Assembly: GCA_016932995.1 (NCBI GenBank) | Contig: JAFGBU010000020.1 | Span: 1 to 64,000 of the forward strand | Reading direction: 5' to 3' | Source: Desulfovibrionaceae bacterium | GTDB lineage: Bacteria; Desulfobacterota; Desulfovibrionia; Desulfovibrionales; Desulfovibrionaceae | Length of the DNA: 64,000 nt | In this document: piece after piece, positions 46,666 to 56,904 of the stretch | Numbering within the stretch: the stretch's first letter is position 1 | How the letters are laid out: every line of letters starts with the position of its first letter | Program-made: the position numbers and the translations under genes | Notes under the pieces: model-generated | Databases searched by the model: none | What the model saw: only the letters and a program-made list of their open reading frames with translations | What the model was told of the DNA's origin: nothing

Positions 46666-47727
46666 ATGACCGAAGAGGCCTTGAAGGAAACCGTCCCGGC
46701 CGAGGCCCTGGAAAGGGCCGAGGCCGTGCTCAGGGAACGCTTCCGCCACTGCGGGCTGGAGGACCCCGGGCTCAAGGCCATCTTCAGGCACGGGGTCGAG
46801 CGCACGGCCCGGGACCTGGCCTTTGGACCGCCCGCGGCCAGCCCGGACAGCCCGCCGAAGGCCCGGGCCAAGGCCGCGGCCAGGATCGTGGACCCCATCG
46901 ACCTGCTCAAGGACAACCCGTCCCTGCCCTCCCTGCCCCAGATATTCTTCGAGCTCCAGACCGCCCTGGCCAGGCCCACGGCCTCGGCCTCGGACCTGGC
47001 CAGGGTCATCGGCCGGGACCCGGGCCTGTCCGCCCTGCTCCTGAGGATGGTCAACAGCGCCTTCTACAGCTTCCCCTCGCGCATCGACTCCATCTCCAGG
47101 GCGGTGACCGTGGTCGGGGTCCGCCAGCTCTCGCTCCTGGCCATGGGCTCCTCGGTCATGGACCTGTTCAAGGACATCCACGGCTCGGCCCTGGACCTCA
47201 AGGGCTTCTGGATGCACAGCGTGGCCTGCGGGACCGTGGCCCGGGAGCTGTGCCGCGTGTGCAAGACGGAAAAGCCCGAGCGCTGCTTCGTGGCCGGGCT
47301 GCTGCACGACATCGGCCTGATGGTCCTGGCCAAGTCCGCGCCCGAGGCCCTCGGCCAGGCCCTGGACCTGGCCAGGGCCGAGGGCCTCCCCCTGCACCTG
47401 GCCGAGCGCAGGCTCATGGGCTTCGACCACGCCAGGCTCGGCGGCATGCTCCTGCAGAAGTGGCGGCTGCCCTTCGAGCTGGTCGGCGCGGTCCTGGAGC
47501 ACCACTCCGCGCCCGGCCAGGACTCGCCGGACGAGGCCCTGGCCGTCCACCTGGCCGAGATCATCGTCTGCGGCCTGGGCGTGGGCAACTGCCCGGAGAA
47601 CGCGGTGCCCCGGTCAGAGCCCGGGGACTGGGAGCGCCTCGGCCTGGACGAGCAGGGCCTGGACCAGGTGATCCTGGAGGCCGGGGAAAAGATCGACGAG
47701 GCCCTGTCCATACTCATGCGCGCCTAG
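46666..47727 (+). CDS. HDOD-domain signalling protein
   Basis: 353 aa. After about 80 N-terminal residues of unknown type, the HDOD domain runs from LPSLPQIFFELQTAL through IGRDPGLSALLLRMVNSAFYSFPSRIDSISRAVTVVG and AGLLHDIGLMVLAK. HDOD domains are HD-like and often non-catalytic adaptors in stress or c-di-GMP signalling. GGAGGG lies shortly upstream of the ATG. It lies 56 bp after the response-regulator gene with no clear terminator, so it could be co-transcribed with it, but it is not a known Zra component. Confidence 0.9.
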   Translation: MTEEALKETVPAEALERAEAVLRERFRHCGLEDPGLKAIFRHGVERTARDLAFGPPAASPDSPPKARAKAAARIVDPIDLLKDNPSLPSLPQIFFELQTALARPTASASDLARVIGRDPGLSALLLRMVNSAFYSFPSRIDSISRAVTVVGVRQLSLLAMGSSVMDLFKDIHGSALDLKGFWMHSVACGTVARELCRVCKTEKPERCFVAGLLHDIGLMVLAKSAPEALGQALDLARAEGLPLHLAERRLMGFDHARLGGMLLQKWRLPFELVGAVLEHHSAPGQDSPDEALAVHLAEIIVCGLGVGNCPENAVPRSEPGDWERLGLDEQGLDQVILEAGEKIDEALSILMRA

Positions 47728-47735
47728 GGCCCGGT

Positions 47736-47764
47736 TTGACAAGCCCGGGCCCAGGGCTTAGTTG
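47736..47764 (+). promoter_or_regulatory. Sigma70-type promoter of the NifU-like gene
   Basis: TTGACA (47736-47741), a 17-nt spacer and TAGTTG (47759-47764) lie 27 nt before the ATG. Confidence 0.6.
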
Positions 47765-47791
47765 CCTTCAATCACTTCCGGAGGGATTAAC

Positions 47792-48013
47792 ATGCGAGAA
47801 AAAGTCGAGGCCACCCTGAACAAGATCCGGCCCATGCTCCAGGCCGACGGCGGGGACGTGGAGCTCGTCGAGGTCACGGCCAAGGGCGTGGTCAAGGTCC
47901 GCTTGCAGGGCGCCTGCAAGGGCTGCCCCATGTCCCAGATGACCCTCAAGAACGGGATCGAGCGCCTGCTGCTCAAGGAGGTCCCGGAGGTCAAGGCGGT
48001 TGAGGCGGTCTAG
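47792..48013 (+). CDS. NifU-like C-terminal-domain protein (Nfu-type Fe-S carrier)
   Basis: 73 aa from the ATG at 47792 with GGAGGG upstream. The protein consists of a single NifU C-terminal domain: KIRPMLQADGGDVELVEV, then CKGCPMSQMTLKNGIERLL with the CX2C pair that binds a [4Fe-4S] cluster between subunits. Stand-alone proteins of this type deliver clusters to apo-enzymes. The genome is rich in Fe-S proteins, including three radical SAM enzymes in this window. It has its own promoter, with gltX 60 bp downstream. Confidence 0.93.
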   Translation: MREKVEATLNKIRPMLQADGGDVELVEVTAKGVVKVRLQGACKGCPMSQMTLKNGIERLLLKEVPEVKAVEAV

Positions 48014-48073
48014 GCGTCCCTCCAGGGACCGGGCCCTGCCGCCGACGGACTTCCGACGCGTCCGGAGGCAGGC

Positions 48074-49468
48074 ATGAGCCAAGTCGTGACCAGGTTCGCG
48101 CCGAGCCCCACGGGCTTTCTGCACATCGGCGGGGCCCGGACCGCGCTCTTCAGCTGGCTCATGGCCAGGCAGGCCAAGGGCAGATTCCTGCTGCGCATCG
48201 AGGACACCGACCGCGAGCGCTCGACCGACCAGGCCATCGAGGCCATCCTCGCGTCCATGCGCTGGCTGGGCCTTAACTGGGACGGCGAGGCCGTGTACCA
48301 GAGCCGACGCATCGAGCGCCACAACCAGGCCGTGGACGAGCTGGTCCGAAAGGGCCGGGCCTACTGGTGCGAGTGCCCGCCGGAAGAGGTCCAGGCCATG
48401 CGCGACAGGGCCAGGCAGCGCGGCCTCAAGCCCAAGTACGACGGGACCTGCCGGGAAAAGGGCCTGGGGCCCGGACCCGGCCGGGCGGTGCGCCTGAAGA
48501 CCCCGCTGTCCGGGTCCACGAGCTACCAGGACCTGGTCAAGGGGCCCATCGTCGTGGACAACCAGGAGCTGGACGACATGGTCCTGCGCCGCTCCGACGG
48601 CACGCCCACCTACAACCTGGCCGTGGTCGTGGACGACCACGACATGGGCGTGAGCCACGTGCTCCGGGGCGACGACCACGTCAACAACACCCCCAGGCAG
48701 ATCACCATCTACCGGGCCATGGGCTGGCCCGAGCCCGCCTTCGGCCACGTGCCCATGATCCTCGGCCCGGACAAGAAAAAGCTCTCCAAGCGCCACGGCG
48801 CGCTCTCGGTCATGGAGTACGAGAGGCTGGGCTATCTGCCCGAGGCCCTGGTCAACTACCTGGCCCGGCTGGGCTGGTCCTGCGGGGACAAGGAAATTTT
48901 CTCCCGCCAGGAGCTGGTCGAGCTGTTCAGCGTGGACAACCTGGGCTCGTCCGCGGCGGTCTTCGACCTTAAGAAGCTGGACTGGCTGAACAGCCAGTAC
49001 ATCCAGGCCGGGGACCAGGCCCGGCTGGCCGGGCTGCTGGCCGAGTTCGTCAACAGGCGGACCCCCGGGGCGGGCCGGGCCGAGGACCTGGCCCGGGTCG
49101 TGCCCCTGCTGAAACCCAGGGCCAAGACCATGGTCGAGATGGCGGACAAGGCCGGCTTCTTCGTGGCCGACGCCCGGTCCCTGGCCTACGACCAAAAGGC
49201 GGTGGACAGGTTCCTCGACCCACAGGCCAAGGCCCTGATCCGGGAGTTCGCCGCGGCCCTGGAAGAGGCGGCCGGGTTCTCCCGGCAGGCCCTGGAACAG
49301 GCCGCCAAGTCGTTTTTGGACCGCCGGGGCCTCAAGTTCAAGGCCCTGGCCCAGCCGGTCAGGGTGGCGATCAGCGGCGCGGCCGAGAGCCCCGGGCTGT
49401 TCGAGACCATGGAGGCCCTGGGCCGGGACCAGACCCTGGGCCGGCTGAAAAGGGCCGCGGACCTCTAG
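48074..49468 (+). CDS. gltX: Glutamyl-tRNA synthetase
   Basis: 464 aa class I synthetase. The HIGH-like motif is FLHIGGARTALFSWLMA near the N-terminus. KLSKRHG (in KKKLSKRHGALS) is the KMSKS-equivalent. RIEDTDRERS and HVLRGDDHVNNTP are family blocks. GGAGG lies five bases before the ATG. A single gltX is seen. Whether it also charges tRNA-Gln (non-discriminating) cannot be decided here. It is followed by a bidirectional terminator. Confidence 0.97.
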   Translation: MSQVVTRFAPSPTGFLHIGGARTALFSWLMARQAKGRFLLRIEDTDRERSTDQAIEAILASMRWLGLNWDGEAVYQSRRIERHNQAVDELVRKGRAYWCECPPEEVQAMRDRARQRGLKPKYDGTCREKGLGPGPGRAVRLKTPLSGSTSYQDLVKGPIVVDNQELDDMVLRRSDGTPTYNLAVVVDDHDMGVSHVLRGDDHVNNTPRQITIYRAMGWPEPAFGHVPMILGPDKKKLSKRHGALSVMEYERLGYLPEALVNYLARLGWSCGDKEIFSRQELVELFSVDNLGSSAAVFDLKKLDWLNSQYIQAGDQARLAGLLAEFVNRRTPGAGRAEDLARVVPLLKPRAKTMVEMADKAGFFVADARSLAYDQKAVDRFLDPQAKALIREFAAALEEAAGFSRQALEQAAKSFLDRRGLKFKALAQPVRVAISGAAESPGLFETMEALGRDQTLGRLKRAADL

Positions 49469-49483
49469 CCCGGACCCCGGAAC

Positions 49484-49521
49484 AAAAAAGGCCCCGGCTC
49501 GAAAGAGCCGGGGCCTTTTTT
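49484..49521. terminator. Bidirectional intrinsic terminator between gltX and rpmB
   Basis: A 17-bp inverted repeat has A6 on the left, a GC stem (GGCCCCGGCTC), a GAAA tetraloop (49501-49504) and T6 on the right. It serves gltX on the plus strand and rpmB on the minus strand. Confidence 0.97.
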
Positions 49522-49540
49522 GTCAACCAAAGAAAAAGGG

Positions 49541-49753
49541 CTACTCGGCCTTGGCCTCGGCCCGGGGCTTGACCACCTTGCCCGAGCGGATGCAGCGGGT
49601 GCAGGCCCTGATCTGGCGGACCTCGCCGCTGGGGAACTGCATCCTGACCTTCTGGAGATTGGGCAGGAAGCGGCGCTTGGTCTTGTTGTTGGCGTGGCTG
49701 ACGTTGTTTCCGGACTGCGGACCCTTGCCGCATATGTCGCATACCTGGGACAT
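49541..49753 (-). CDS. rpmB: 50S ribosomal protein L28 (zinc-ribbon form)
   Basis: 70 aa. It begins [34 protein letters not shown], typical of L28, and contains CDIC and CTRC pairs, i.e. the zinc-binding C+ form. GGAGGAAGG precedes the ATG. It is transcribed divergently from the DUF177-rpmF operon. The C+ form is generally used in zinc-replete growth; a C- paralogue, if any, is not in this window. Confidence 0.97.
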   Translation of the reverse strand: MSQVCDICGKGPQSGNNVSHANNKTKRRFLPNLQKVRMQFPSGEVRQIRACTRCIRSGKVVKPRAEAKAE

Positions 49754-49817
49754 TTCCTTCCTCCGAATTCGATCTCTGGACGTTCAGGACGCCCGGCGTG
49801 CCGGAGCGCAGACGGGC

Positions 49818-49846
49818 TACTTAGCCCTTTGCCCGGCAAAAGGCAA
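49818..49846 (-). promoter_or_regulatory. Sigma70-type promoter of rpmB with a palindromic spacer
   Basis: On the minus strand TTGCCT (complement of 49841-49846), 17 nt and TAAGTA (complement of 49818-49823). The spacer holds the palindrome TTTGCC-C-GGCAAA (49828-49840), which could be an operator. Confidence 0.6.
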
Positions 49847-49857
49847 GCGCATTTCCC

Positions 49858-49885
49858 TTGACAAGCCGAAATAATACAATATACG
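49858..49885 (+). promoter_or_regulatory. Sigma70-type promoter of the DUF177-rpmF-plsX-fab operon
   Basis: A perfect TTGACA (49858-49863), 16 nt and TATACG (49880-49885) lie 43 nt before the DUF177 start. They are 12 bp from the divergent rpmB -35 box. Confidence 0.7.
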
Positions 49886-49928
49886 AGAATTCGGCTGTCG
49901 CGCAAGGCAAGACAGGCCAGGGAAGCAC

Positions 49929-50444
49929 ATGTCCGATCTGTGGATTGCCGTTGGGGACCTCCCGGCCGAGGGCCGGGAATTTTCTTTTTCTGACCAGGGG
50001 TTCTGGACCAAGGCCCTCAAGGCCTTCGACCTGTCCTGCTCCCTGGCCGGGCCCCTTGAGGCCTCGGTCCTGATAAGGCCCCAGGGCGACGGGGTGCTGG
50101 TCAGCGGCAGGCTCTCGGGCCTGGCGCTCGTGCCCTGCGACCGCTGCGCCGAGCCCTTTGAGCAGCCGGTCAAGGCCGAGTTTACGGGCTTCGAGGGCCG
50201 CGGGGACCAGGACGGCCCGGGCGAGGCCAGGCTGCGCGAGCAGGGCGGCGCACTGGAGCTGAACATCGGGGCCGTGCTCTGGGAGCAGTTCGTGCTCGCC
50301 CTGCCGGTCAAGCCCCTGTGCTCGGAATCGTGCCGGGGACTGTGCCCGGGATGCGGGAAAAACCTCAACACCGAGGTCTGCTCCTGCAAGACCGAAAAGG
50401 GCGATCCAAGGCTTGCGGCATTGCGTAAACTGAAGCTATCCTAA
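49929..50444 (+). CDS. DUF177 (YceD-like) protein
   Basis: 171 aa. The central PCDRCAEPF and the later CSESCRGLCPGCGKNLN cysteine-rich block are the DUF177/YceD hallmarks. The gene is almost always directly upstream of rpmF, as here. YceD-family proteins are linked to 23S rRNA accumulation and ribosome assembly in plants and bacteria; the exact function is unsettled. It is the first gene of the rpmF-plsX-fabH unit. Confidence 0.93.
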   Translation: MSDLWIAVGDLPAEGREFSFSDQGFWTKALKAFDLSCSLAGPLEASVLIRPQGDGVLVSGRLSGLALVPCDRCAEPFEQPVKAEFTGFEGRGDQDGPGEARLREQGGALELNIGAVLWEQFVLALPVKPLCSESCRGLCPGCGKNLNTEVCSCKTEKGDPRLAALRKLKLS

Positions 50445-50494
50445 CGGCCCGGACAGCCGACAACCGACAACAACTTCATCCCAAGGAAGTCATC

Positions 50495-50674
50495 ATGGCC
50501 TTACCCAAGAAGAGAACCTCGAGATCCAGAAAGGGCATGCGCCGGTCGCACGACCAGGTCCAGACGCCGAACGTGATCTACTGCGAATGCGGCGAGCCGA
50601 CCCTGCCCCACAGGGCCTGCCCGGTCTGCGGATCATACAAGGGACGCCAGGTCACCGAACGCGAAGATGGCTAA
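50495..50674 (+). CDS. rpmF: 50S ribosomal protein L32 (zinc-binding form)
   Basis: 59 aa; the ATG at 50495 follows AAGGAAG. It starts MALPKKRTSRSRKGMRRSHD, the standard L32 opening. CECGEP and CPVCGSYKGR give four cysteines for one zinc ion. It is located between DUF177 and plsX, the conserved order. The last 8 bp overlap the plsX start, so translation is probably coupled, linking ribosome and phospholipid synthesis. Confidence 0.97.
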   Translation: MALPKKRTSRSRKGMRRSHDQVQTPNVIYCECGEPTLPHRACPVCGSYKGRQVTEREDG

Positions 50675-51701
50675 GACCCCGGTCATCGCCGTTGACGCCA
50701 TGGGCGGCGACTTCGGCCCCAGGGTCATAGTCCCGGCCGCGGTGGACGCCGTCAAGCGCGGGCTCTGCGCGGTCCTGGTCGGGGACGAAACCCAGGTCCG
50801 CGCGGAGCTGGCCAGGTGCGCCCCGGCCGGCGCGGACCTGGAGGTGGTCCACGCCTCCCAGGTCGTGGGCATGAACGAAAAGCCCTCCGAGGCCCTGCGG
50901 CGCAAGAAGGACTCGTCCATCCAGGTGGCCTGCAACCTGGTCCAGGCCGGCGCGGCCGACGGCGTGGTCAGCGCCGGGAACTCCGGGGCCACCGTGGCCT
51001 GCGGCATGTTCACCCTGGGCCGGATCAAGGGCGTCCAGCGCCCGGGCCTGGCCGGGGTCATGCCCACGGAAAAGAACCCCATCGTGGTCATAGACGTCGG
51101 GGCGAACGTGGACTCCAAGCCCTCGCACCTCTTCCAGTTCGCGATCATGGCCGACGCCCTGGCCAAGGACGTGCTCGGGGTGCCCAATCCCAAGGTCGGC
51201 CTGCTGTCCATCGGCGAGGAGGAGGGCAAGGGCAACCTGGTGGTCAAGGAGGCCTTTGATTTCCTGAGGCGCTCGTCGCTGAACTTCATCGGCAACGTCG
51301 AGGGCCGGGACATCTTCACCGGCGAGGTCGACGTGATCGTCTGCGACGGGTTCGTGGGCAACGTCGTGCTCAAGCTCTCCGAGGGCATGGCCAAGTCCTT
51401 CGGCAACGTGCTCAAGGCCGAGCTCAGGCGCAACCTGAGCTCCAAGCTCGGGGCCATGCTGTCCATGCCCGCGCTGAGCCGCTTCGCCGCGATCATGGAC
51501 TACGCCGAGTACGGCGGGGCGCCGCTGTTGGGCCTCAACGGCATCGTCATCGTCTGTCACGGCGCGAGCAACTCCAAGGCCATGACCAACGCCATAGGCA
51601 TGGCCTCGACATTCGTGTCCAGCAAGACCCACAAGCACATGACCGAGGTGCTCATGGCCCACAGCGAGCTGGCCGAGGCCGGCCGCAGGGTCAAGGTCTA
51701 G
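50667..51701 (+). CDS. plsX: Phosphate acyltransferase PlsX
   Basis: 344 aa. PlsX converts acyl-ACP to acyl-phosphate, the donor for glycerol-3-phosphate acylation by PlsY. Signature blocks are VIAVDAMGGDFGP at the N-terminus, VSAGNSGATVACGMFTLGRIKGV, IDVGANVDSKPSHLFQFA and IVCDGFVGNVVLKLSEG. Overlaps rpmF by 8 bp and precedes fabH by 38 bp. Confidence 0.97.
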   Translation: MAKTPVIAVDAMGGDFGPRVIVPAAVDAVKRGLCAVLVGDETQVRAELARCAPAGADLEVVHASQVVGMNEKPSEALRRKKDSSIQVACNLVQAGAADGVVSAGNSGATVACGMFTLGRIKGVQRPGLAGVMPTEKNPIVVIDVGANVDSKPSHLFQFAIMADALAKDVLGVPNPKVGLLSIGEEEGKGNLVVKEAFDFLRRSSLNFIGNVEGRDIFTGEVDVIVCDGFVGNVVLKLSEGMAKSFGNVLKAELRRNLSSKLGAMLSMPALSRFAAIMDYAEYGGAPLLGLNGIVIVCHGASNSKAMTNAIGMASTFVSSKTHKHMTEVLMAHSELAEAGRRVKV

Positions 51702-51739
51702 GCCTTGCGCCGGACGTCTTTGAGACCGATGATCAGGAC

Positions 51740-52732
51740 ATGAAAGCACAGTGCATCATACGCGGCCTGGGGCTCAAGGTCCCGAAAAAGGTGGTCAGCA
51801 ACGCGGACCTCGAAAAACTGGTCGAGACCTCGGACGAGTGGATCGTGACCAGGACCGGGATCCGCACCCGGTGCGTGGCCAACGCCAGTGAGACCTGCTC
51901 CGAGCTGGCCCTGGCCGCGGCCGGTCAGGCCCTGGACCAGGCCGGCATGGCGGCCGAGGACTTGACCCACATCGTGGTCGGCACCTTTTCCGCGGACTAC
52001 GTCATCCCCTCGGCGGCCTGCGTCCTGGAGCACAAGCTGGGCCTCAAGAACAGGGTCGCCCTGGACGTGTCCGCGGCCTGCTCGGGCTTTCTGTACTCGG
52101 TGGAGGTGGCCAGGGGGCTCATCGCCCTGCACCCCGAAAGCCGCGTCCTGGTCTGCGCCTCGGAGATACTGACCTCCAGGACCAACTGGGAGGACCGCTC
52201 GACCTGCGTCCTGTTCGGGGACGGGGCCGGGGCCGCGGTGCTCACGGCCGACGCCCCGGGCCTGGCCGGGGGCCGGATAATCGACCTGCTCCTGGCCTCT
52301 GACGGCAGCCTCGGCGACCTGCTCTCGGTCAAGGGCGGCGGGTCCGCGGCCCCGTACAGGCTCGGCGACAGGGTCGGCGAGGAGTTCTTCGCCCAGATGA
52401 TGGGCCGCGAGGTCTACAAGCACGCGGTCAGGAACATGACCGCCATCAGCCAGGACCTGCTGGCCAGAAACCGGGTCCACAAGGACGACCTGGACGTGCT
52501 CCTGCCGCACCAGGCCAACCTGCGGATCATCGAGGCCGTGGGCAGGAAGCTGGACATCCCCCCGGAAAAGGTCTTCGTCAACGTGGACCGCTACGGCAAC
52601 ACCTCGGCCGCCTCGGTGCCCCTGGCCCTTACCGAGGCCAGGCAGACCGGGTTCATCAAGGACGGCGACCTGGTCCTGGTGACCACCTTCGGCGGCGGAT
52701 TCACCTGGGGCGCGGCGCTCATCCGCTTCTAG
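51740..52732 (+). CDS. fabH: Beta-ketoacyl-ACP synthase III
   Basis: 330 aa. It condenses a short acyl-CoA with malonyl-ACP to start fatty acid synthesis. The catalytic triad is visible: Cys114 in LDVSAACSGFLYS, His257 in LLPHQANLRII and Asn287 in RYGNTSAAS. Whether it prefers acetyl-CoA or branched primers cannot be decided. It is the second fatty acid gene of the operon, after plsX. Confidence 0.97.
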   Translation: MKAQCIIRGLGLKVPKKVVSNADLEKLVETSDEWIVTRTGIRTRCVANASETCSELALAAAGQALDQAGMAAEDLTHIVVGTFSADYVIPSAACVLEHKLGLKNRVALDVSAACSGFLYSVEVARGLIALHPESRVLVCASEILTSRTNWEDRSTCVLFGDGAGAAVLTADAPGLAGGRIIDLLLASDGSLGDLLSVKGGGSAAPYRLGDRVGEEFFAQMMGREVYKHAVRNMTAISQDLLARNRVHKDDLDVLLPHQANLRIIEAVGRKLDIPPEKVFVNVDRYGNTSAASVPLALTEARQTGFIKDGDLVLVTTFGGGFTWGAALIRF

Positions 52733-52770
52733 CCCCGGCCGCGCAACCGCCGCCCCGAGCGCTTCCGAAT

Positions 52771-52799
52771 TTGCAGTCCGGCATCAATTAGTATATCTG
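52771..52799 (+). promoter_or_regulatory. Weak internal promoter before fabG
   Basis: TTGCAG (52771-52776) with TATATC (52792-52797, 15-nt spacer) or TATCTG (52794-52799, 17-nt spacer) lies in the 107-bp fabH-fabG gap, the largest gap of this operon and noticeably AT-richer than its surroundings. Confidence 0.4.
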
Positions 52800-52839
52800 G
52801 ACCTGACCGCCAGGCAGGCGCACCAAAGGGATGAAATCC

Positions 52840-53583
52840 ATGAGCACAACCGAGAGAGCGGCCCTGGTCACCGGGGGGTCCAGGGGCATCGGCCGGGCCG
52901 TGTGCAGGGCCCTGGCCAGGGACGGATTCCTGGTCCTTCTGACCTATGTCAGCCGCCCGGAGCAGGCCGAGGAGGTCTGCCGGGAGATCGCTGCGGCCGG
53001 CGGCCGGGCCCGGGCCTTCAGGCTCGACTCCGCGGACCGCGGGGCCGTGGCCGCGTTCTTCAAGGACCAGATCAAGGACCAGGTCCAGCTCGAGGTCCTG
53101 GTGAACAACGCCGGGGTCACCAGGGACGGCCTGATCATGCGCATGAAGGACGAGGACTGGGACCTGGTCCTTAGGGTCAACCTCGGCGGGGCCTTCGCCT
53201 GCCTCAGGGAGGCGGCCAGGATAATGGCCAAGCAGCGCCGGGGCCGAATCATCAACATCTCCTCGGTCGTCGGCCAGATGGGCAACGCGGGCCAGGCCAA
53301 CTACGTCTCGGCCAAGGCCGGGCTCATCGGACTGACCAAGTCCGCGGCCAGGGAGCTGGCCGCCAGGGGGGTCACGGTGAACGCGGTGGCCCCGGGCTTC
53401 ATCCAGACCGACATGACCGCCGCGCTCCCGGAAAAGATCAGGGACCAGATGCTCGAGACCATCCCGCTCGGCCGGCCAGGGACGCCCGAGGACGTGGCCG
53501 AAGCGGTCTGCTTCCTGGCCGGGGACAGGGCCGGATACATCACCGGCCAGGTCCTGGCGGTCAACGGCGGAATGTACATGTAA
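52840..53583 (+). CDS. fabG: 3-oxoacyl-ACP reductase
   Basis: 247 aa from the ATG at 52840; the ATG at 52831 lies directly on the AAAGGG and so is a poorer start. It is a short-chain dehydrogenase with [11 protein letters not shown] for NADPH binding. The catalytic residues Ser142, Tyr155 and Lys159 lie in [35 protein letters not shown] is typical of FabG. It reduces beta-ketoacyl-ACP in each elongation round. It lies 23 bp before acpP. Confidence 0.97.
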   Translation: MSTTERAALVTGGSRGIGRAVCRALARDGFLVLLTYVSRPEQAEEVCREIAAAGGRARAFRLDSADRGAVAAFFKDQIKDQVQLEVLVNNAGVTRDGLIMRMKDEDWDLVLRVNLGGAFACLREAARIMAKQRRGRIINISSVVGQMGNAGQANYVSAKAGLIGLTKSAARELAARGVTVNAVAPGFIQTDMTAALPEKIRDQMLETIPLGRPGTPEDVAEAVCFLAGDRAGYITGQVLAVNGGMYM

Positions 53584-53606
53584 AACAATCTCCTTGGAGG
53601 AAAAAA

Positions 53607-53837
53607 ATGACCGTAGCCGAAAAAGTAAAAGAAATCATAGTGGATCAGCTTGGCGTGTCCGCTGACGAGGTCAAGCCCGAGGCCTCCTTTGTCGAGGATC
53701 TGGGGGCCGACTCCCTGGACCTGACCGAGCTGATAATGGCCATGGAGGAGGAGTTCGACATCGAGATCGACGACGAACAGGCCCAGAAGATACTCAAGGT
53801 CCAGGACGCGGTGGACTACATCCAGAAACAGCAGTAG
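53607..53837 (+). CDS. acpP: Acyl carrier protein
   Basis: 76 aa, strongly acidic. The phosphopantetheine attachment site is Ser36 in [21 protein letters not shown] lies shortly upstream of the ATG. It carries acyl chains for FabG, FabF, FabH and PlsX, all encoded next to it, and for LpxA-type enzymes. Confidence 0.98.
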   Translation: MTVAEKVKEIIVDQLGVSADEVKPEASFVEDLGADSLDLTELIMAMEEEFDIEIDDEQAQKILKVQDAVDYIQKQQ

Positions 53838-53895
53838 GCCGCCGGCCCGCAGGGGACCGGGACCGAAAAACAACACCAAAGCCAGACAAGCGGAC

Positions 53896-55149
53896 ATGCC
53901 GGTAAAGAAACAAACAAGGGTCGTGGTCACCGGCCTTTCAGCCATCACCCCGCTGGGCAACGACCTGGAGACGAGCTGGAGCGGCCTGGTGGCCGGCAGA
54001 TCCGGCATCGGACCCATAACCAGCTTCGACACCACGGACTTCGAGTCCAGGATAGCCGGCCAGGTCAAGGGCTTCGACCCCCTGGCCTTCATGCCCCACA
54101 AGCAGGCCAAGCGCATGGACAAGTTCACCCAGTACGCCGTGGCCTGCCTGAAGATGCTCGCCGAGCACTCGGGCTGGACCCCGCCCGAGGAGCCGGATCC
54201 GAGGGTCGGGGTGATCATCGGCGTGGGCCTGGGCGGCCTGGAGACCATCGAGACCTACCACTCCAAGCTCCTGGAGGCCGGACCGAGACGCATCTCGCCG
54301 TTCTTCATCCCGGTGCTCATCGGCAACATGGCCTCGGGCCAGGTGGCCATAGCGGCCAGGGCCATGGGCCCGAACATGTGCACGACCACGGCCTGCGCCT
54401 CGGGCACCCACGCCATCGGCTGCGCGTACACGGACATCCTGCTCGACCGGGCCGAGGTCATGATCTGCGGGGGCGCCGAGTCGACCATCACGCCCCTGGC
54501 CGTGGCCGGGTTCACGGCCATGAAGGCGCTGTCCACGCGCAACGACGAGCCCGAGCGGGCCTCGCGGCCCTTTGACCGGGACCGCGACGGCTTTGTCATC
54601 GGCGAGGGCTGCGGCCTGATCCTGATCGAGTCCCTGGACCACGCCCGGGCCCGGGGAGCCGAGATACTGGCCGAGATCGCGGGCTTCGGGGCCTCGGCCG
54701 ACGCCTATCACATGACCGCCCCGCCCGAGGACGGCGCGGGCATGGCCCTGGCCATGCACAGCGCCCTGCGCGAGGCCGGGGTCGAGCCAGCGGACGTGGA
54801 CCACATCAACGCCCACGGCACCTCGACCATGCTGAACGACCTCTGCGAGACCCGGGCCATCAAGACGGTCTTCGGCGGGCACGCCCGCAAGCTGAGCATA
54901 ACCGCGAACAAGTCCATGACCGGCCACCTGCTCGGCGCGGCCGGGGGCGTGGAGGCGGCCTTCAGCGTCCTGACCCTTGTCCGGGAATTGATCCCGCCGA
55001 CCGTCAACCTCGAACACCCCGGCGAGGAGTGCGACCTGGACTACGTCCCGGGCCAGGCCAGGCAGGCGCGCGTGAACTACGTGCTGTCCAACTCCTTCGG
55101 CTTCGGCGGGGCCAACGCCTGCGTGCTCTTCAAGAGATTCACGGACTAG
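53896..55149 (+). CDS. fabF: Beta-ketoacyl-ACP synthase II
   Basis: 417 aa. The active-site Cys167 lies in [12 protein letters not shown], and the two histidines lie in [12 protein letters not shown] and [11 protein letters not shown]. The C-terminal [14 protein letters not shown] is the family ending. It elongates acyl-ACP with malonyl-ACP. It follows acpP, as in most bacterial fab clusters, and is 15 bp from glyA. Confidence 0.98.
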   Translation: MPVKKQTRVVVTGLSAITPLGNDLETSWSGLVAGRSGIGPITSFDTTDFESRIAGQVKGFDPLAFMPHKQAKRMDKFTQYAVACLKMLAEHSGWTPPEEPDPRVGVIIGVGLGGLETIETYHSKLLEAGPRRISPFFIPVLIGNMASGQVAIAARAMGPNMCTTTACASGTHAIGCAYTDILLDRAEVMICGGAESTITPLAVAGFTAMKALSTRNDEPERASRPFDRDRDGFVIGEGCGLILIESLDHARARGAEILAEIAGFGASADAYHMTAPPEDGAGMALAMHSALREAGVEPADVDHINAHGTSTMLNDLCETRAIKTVFGGHARKLSITANKSMTGHLLGAAGGVEAAFSVLTLVRELIPPTVNLEHPGEECDLDYVPGQARQARVNYVLSNSFGFGGANACVLFKRFTD

Positions 55150-55164
55150 AACAAGGACAGCGCC

Positions 55165-56403
<1,239 letters not shown>

Positions 56404-56432
56404 GCCCGGCCCGGCGGCCCAAGGTATCGGAG

Positions 56433-56894
56433 ATGAGCGAACGCCTGCCCTGGCCCGTATACTTCATGCGCATCGCCCACCTGGTGGCCGAGCGCTCGAC
56501 CTGCCTGCGCCGCAAGGTCGGGGCGGTGGCCGTGCGCGACAAGCGCATCCTGGCCACGGGCTACAACGGCCCGCCCGCGGGCGTGCCCCACTGCGAGGAG
56601 GTCGGCTGCATCCGGGAGATCATGGGCGTGCCCTCGGGCGAGCGGCACGAGCTCTGCCGGGGCCTGCACGCGGAGCAGAACGTCATCATCCAGTGCGCGG
56701 TGCACGGCGTGTCCATGAAGGACACCGAGTTGTACTGCACCACCCAGCCGTGCCTCATCTGCACCAAGATGCTCATCAACTGCCAGGTCCGGGCCATCCG
56801 CTTCGCCGAGCGGTACCCGGACGAGCTGGCCGAAAAGATGCTCAGGGAAGCGGGGGTTGATTTTGCTCTCCTTGACGGAGACTTCAAGGCCTGA
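56433..56894 (+). CDS. dCMP deaminase/ComEB family zinc deaminase
   Basis: 153 aa from the ATG at 56433; a longer in-frame opening upstream overlaps glyA in another frame and was rejected. The zinc site is His79-Ala-Glu81 ([10 protein letters not shown]) and Cys107/Cys110 ([10 protein letters not shown]). [15 protein letters not shown] is typical of dCMP deaminases (ComEB family), which make dUMP for thymidylate synthesis. It overlaps or abuts ribD, depending on the ribD start. Confidence 0.93.
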   Translation: MSERLPWPVYFMRIAHLVAERSTCLRRKVGAVAVRDKRILATGYNGPPAGVPHCEEVGCIREIMGVPSGERHELCRGLHAEQNVIIQCAVHGVSMKDTELYCTTQPCLICTKMLINCQVRAIRFAERYPDELAEKMLREAGVDFALLDGDFKA

Positions 56895-56904
56895 GGAGCG
56901 GCTC

